A DNA stretch of 18,430 bases, taken from contig CAJTZE010000059.1 of assembly GCA_910584265.1 (NCBI GenBank), forward strand, positions 1 through 18,430, in the 5' to 3' direction. Below the pieces are notes generated by a model. That model saw only the letters and a program-made list of their open reading frames with translations. It had not been told where the DNA came from and did not search any database. Shown one piece after another: positions 16,151-18,430 of this stretch; position 1 is the stretch's first letter; each line of letters starts with the position of its first letter. This DNA is from an uncultured Dorea sp. GTDB lineage: Bacteria; Bacillota; Clostridia; Lachnospirales; Lachnospiraceae. Position numbers and translations under genes: made by a program.

Positions 16151-16245
16151 AAAGTTGATTTTAGTAATAGAAGGGGATATACTAAAGAAAAGCTTTAGGG
16201 AGTCTGTGTAATGAACATAAGAAATGGATTACGGGAGGTGTGATG

Positions 16246-17946
16246 ATGAAAAGGCCGCTGCCGGTAGGAGTAGATAATTTTGAAAAGATAATAAATGAGG
16301 GGTATTATTATATCGATAAAACCCTATTTATTAAAGAATTATTGGATTTAAAAGGGGAAGTGAACCTATTTACCCGTCCCAGACGTTTTGGTAAGACACT
16401 GAATCTGAGTATGCTGCGGTATTTTTTTGAAGATACGGGTGATTTGGAAAAAAATGAGCGGAATAAAGAGCTTTTTCAAGGAATGAAGATTATGGATGCC
16501 GGGACGGATTATGCCGGGCAGATGGGCAGATATCCGGTAATGAATCTGACATTGAAATCAGCAAAGAGGGAAAATTTTGAGGATGCTTACTATACGATGC
16601 GGGCTGATATTGCGGTGGAATTTGACAGATACAGACAGATAATTGAGCGGGGAAAAGAGCGGCTTGCACCGAAGGAATATGAACAGTATATCAGCGTTGC
16701 GGATGAAAAAGCGGATAAATGGCTGGTTCAAGAATCATTGAAGCTGTTTAGCAGATGCATGCATAAGATTACAGGCAGGAATACAGTCATATTGATTGAC
16801 GAATATGACGTTCCCTTGGAAAATGCGTATTTCAGAGGATTTTATGACAGGATGGTCCACTTTATCCGTGCATTGTTTGAGTCTGCTTTGAAGACAAATG
16901 ATCATCTGCAGTTTTGCGTGATCACCGGATGCCTGCGTATTTCAAAGGAGAGTATTTTTACCGGGTTGAATCATTTGAATATTATTTCTATATTAGATCA
17001 GAAATATAGTGAACATTTTGGATTTACAGAAAATGAAGTGCTTCAGATGATGGAATACTATGGCGTGGAGAGCCGTTTTTCGACCATGAAGGAATGGTAT
17101 GACGGATATACCTTTGGTAATACGGAGGTCTATAATCCATGGAGCGTGATAAAATATCTGTATGATTTGTATTCTGATATTGATGCATTTCCGCGTCCAT
17201 ATTGGATCAATACCAGCTCTAATGATATAATTAAGGACTTAATTGTAAGAGCTGACAGGGAGGCTAAAGGACAGATTGAGACACTTTTGCGCGGTCAGAC
17301 GATGGATATTCAGGTGCATGAAGAGGTTACCTATGAAGATATGCGCGGTAATGGGGAAAATTTGTGGAATTTCCTTTACTTCACCGGATATCTGACGAAA
17401 GAAAGCGGGTATTTTAAAGAGTCATCCATCTTTCTGCGGGTTCGGATTCCCAATGTAGAAGTAAAAGCAATATATCAGAATACCATTTTAAACTGGTTTA
17501 AGAAAGCAATACAGAAAGAAGATTTCCGGGATCTGTATCATGCAATGGAAGATGGAAATGCAGGGAAAATGCGGGATATATTGAACAGTCAGCTTTTTGG
17601 CACGATTAGCTTTTACGACAGTGCGGAGAATTTCTATCATGGATTTCTTGCCGGAATACTAAGCCAAAGCGAGGATTATACGGTAAAATCTAATTGCGAA
17701 TCTGGTAATGGACGCTCTGATATTATGGTAAGAAGTCCCTCTCTGCGCGGAAGGTCATTTATACTGGAATTGAAGGTTTCGGAGGATATTGATGATTTAG
17801 AGGCTGATGCAGAACATGCATTACAGCAGATATATAAAAAGAAATATATGGAGGAACTGCGGACGGAGGGATACCGGAGGATCGACTGCTATGGGGTGTC
17901 ATTTTTCCGAAAGGATTGTGAAGTCCGGTTCGGAAAGGGTATGTAA
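16246..17946 (+). CDS. AAA-ATPase-like / PD-(D/E)XK nuclease-like protein
   Basis: A 566-residue protein of a family that is abundant and often multi-copy in gut Firmicutes and Bacteroidetes. The N-terminal AAA_ATPase-like domain opens with LPVGVDNFEKIINEGYYYIDKT, has the Walker A variant RPRRFGKT near residue 46, and the Walker B segment TVILIDEYDVPL near residue 185. The C-terminal PDDEXK_9 nuclease-like domain (about 455-560) shows GRSDIMV and FILELKVSEDIDDLEADAEHA, supplying the Asp ... Glu-x-Lys catalytic pattern. The biological role is not established; a defence or selfish-element role has been suspected from its distribution. GGGAGG at 16233-16238 points to ATG 16246 (or 16243), not the GTG at 16240. 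It is monocistronic, closed by a strong terminator, and flanked by short direct repeats, which fits independent acquisition. Confidence 0.9.
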   Translation: MKRPLPVGVDNFEKIINEGYYYIDKTLFIKELLDLKGEVNLFTRPRRFGKTLNLSMLRYFFEDTGDLEKNERNKELFQGMKIMDAGTDYAGQMGRYPVMNLTLKSAKRENFEDAYYTMRADIAVEFDRYRQIIERGKERLAPKEYEQYISVADEKADKWLVQESLKLFSRCMHKITGRNTVILIDEYDVPLENAYFRGFYDRMVHFIRALFESALKTNDHLQFCVITGCLRISKESIFTGLNHLNIISILDQKYSEHFGFTENEVLQMMEYYGVESRFSTMKEWYDGYTFGNTEVYNPWSVIKYLYDLYSDIDAFPRPYWINTSSNDIIKDLIVRADREAKGQIETLLRGQTMDIQVHEEVTYEDMRGNGENLWNFLYFTGYLTKESGYFKESSIFLRVRIPNVEVKAIYQNTILNWFKKAIQKEDFRDLYHAMEDGNAGKMRDILNSQLFGTISFYDSAENFYHGFLAGILSQSEDYTVKSNCESGNGRSDIMVRSPSLRGRSFILELKVSEDIDDLEADAEHALQQIYKKKYMEELRTEGYRRIDCYGVSFFRKDCEVRFGKGM

Positions 17947-17976
17947 TCGTAAGAACGAAATATTTTTTACTTATAG

Positions 17977-18016
17977 ACAGCTGTCACAGGTAAGGATTGT
18001 GACGGCTGTTTTTTTG
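17977..18016 (+). terminator. Strong intrinsic terminator
   Basis: A 12-bp stem (ACAGCTGTCACA at 17977-17988 and TGTGACGGCTGT at 17998-18009, one non-Watson-Crick position) with a 9-base loop is followed by six T. It lies 30 bases after the AAA-ATPase stop codon. Confidence 0.92.
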
Positions 18017-18077
18017 CTTCTACTGGGAATTATGAGGAAATTGCACGACATAATTCTACAATATCATTTCAAATAAT

Positions 18078-18112
18078 ACAATTCGAGGCCAAAAACCTAC
18101 CGTTGGAGGACA
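18078..18112 (+). repeat. 21-bp-spaced direct repeat, copy 2
   Basis: ACAATTCGAGGCCA at 18078-18091 and ACCGTTGGAGGACA at 18099-18112 repeat with starts exactly 21 bases apart, as in the pair at 9669-9703 and in the same orientation. The shared consensus is ACNRTTSGAGGMCA. The two composite sites are 8409 bases apart and enclose the XRE gene, the lanthipeptide operon and the AAA-ATPase gene. Confidence 0.55.
18093..18106 (+). repeat. 14-bp direct repeat flanking the AAA-ATPase gene, right copy
   Basis: AAACCTACCGTTGG, the partner of 16127-16140 (12 of 14 identical, same orientation). It overlaps the second half of the 21-bp-spaced repeat. Confidence 0.4.
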
Positions 18113-18213
18113 AAGCCCCACAAAAGGAAAATCTTCATGTATAATAAGTTCAAATAAACTGCTTAGGGATATGGAATGATAAAATGATATTGGTAGTGAA
18201 TTCAAGAGACTGA

Positions 18214-18375
18214 TTTTGTTTTCTATATATAAGACAACTCAACCGGCGAAATCCATCGGATATTTTTGAAAAAAGAGGGATTATTGCCGGATATGTTGCG
18301 TTGTGTGCGGGATGCGTTGCAGGCGAGTTGTTGGAAAGATTTAGAAAAGGTATAATCGGGTTAGTGGTAGTTTGA
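18214..18375 (+). pseudogene. Possible gene remnant with a hydrophobic segment
   Basis: A 53-codon frame, open from a TGA at 18211 to a TGA at 18373, reads LNRRNPSDIFEKRG followed by the hydrophobic stretch IIAGYVALCAGCVAGELLE and a basic tail. There is no ATG, GTG or TTG at a suitable place and no ribosome site, so if it was ever coding it is a decayed fragment, perhaps of a small membrane protein. I do not recognise it. The remaining bases to 18430 show nothing identifiable. Confidence 0.2.
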
Positions 18376-18430
18376 ATAGAGGATAATTTATTATTATCAG
18401 TCAGAAAGTACAGAATAATTCAAAAATAGC

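Larger units (their letters stand above)
18017..18213. other. Non-coding AT-rich stretch
   Basis: No open frame with a credible start and ribosome site is seen between the terminator and 18213. The only notable content is the 21-bp-spaced repeat at 18078-18112. Confidence 0.5.

Noticed and set aside
16182..16198. CTAAAG/CTTTAG inverted repeat before the AAA-ATPase gene
   Set aside because: A 6-bp AT-rich stem in AT-rich DNA is expected by chance; no T-run or promoter alignment supports it.
17807..18076. 89-aa plus-strand frame overlapping the end of the AAA-ATPase gene
   Set aside because: It is out of frame with the nuclease domain and runs straight through the strong terminator at 17977-18016.
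1..18430. tRNA, rRNA and CRISPR arrays
   Set aside because: Reading both strands of the gaps showed no cloverleaf-like element, rRNA-like sequence or regularly spaced repeat-spacer array.

Overview
The window reads as chromosome of a gut-type Firmicute, most likely a Lachnospiraceae member. Signs of this are strong AGGAGG-type ribosome binding sites, a mid-40s GC impression, a GH31 alpha-glucosidase whose catalytic residues sit 6 positions from those I recall for the Ruminococcus (Blautia) obeum enzyme, an AgrC/AgrA-type two-component system, and an AAA-ATPase/PD-(D/E)XK gene of a kind common in these genomes. The family assignment is inference; there is no rRNA or other marker gene here.

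Layout. Positions 1-1767 are accessory debris: the tail of an unidentified frame, then an AT-rich, 5'-truncated GmrSD-like (DUF262/DUF1524) restriction gene. Positions 1768-6497 hold two alpha-glucan genes on the plus strand, a GH31 alpha-glucosidase and a glycogen/maltodextrin phosphorylase, closed by a bidirectional terminator. Positions 6498-8469 are a minus-strand pair: a HAD phosphatase followed by an MFS transporter. Divergent from it at 8638-9669 is an aromatic-acid-exporter-family (DUF939) membrane protein.

The most interesting part is 9733-16103. A small XRE repressor (minus strand) is divergent from a compact plus-strand operon: an unrecognised 183-aa protein, a LytTR response regulator (AgrA-like), a six-TM GHKL histidine kinase (AgrC-like; the two genes overlap in an ATGA), a 51-aa unannotated lanthipeptide precursor, a near-perfect 12-bp hairpin, and a complete class II lanthipeptide synthetase (LanM, 1026 aa, all recognisable dehydratase-kinase and zinc-cyclase residues present). 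No LanT exporter/protease and no immunity genes (LanFEG/LanI) are in the window. The precursor resembles the lacticin 481/salivaricin A group in its ring layout (TxSxxC ... CC). It lacks the double-glycine cleavage site, and the conserved Glu/Asp of the lipid-II-binding ring is Ala. The layout looks like an agr quorum-sensing locus in which the AgrB/AgrD pair has been replaced by a LanM/LanA pair. I propose, as inference, a lanthionine-bridged autoinducer or an atypical self-regulated lanthipeptide.

Positions 16246-17946 encode an AAA-ATPase/PD-(D/E)XK protein between two short direct repeats, followed by a strong terminator. The last ~400 bases are non-coding apart from a possible gene remnant. 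A distinctive 14-bp motif repeated at exactly 21-bp spacing occurs at both 9669-9703 and 18078-18112 in the same orientation, bracketing the lanthipeptide operon and the ATPase gene. It could be old insertion-sequence ends (IS21-type) or LytTR-type direct-repeat sites.
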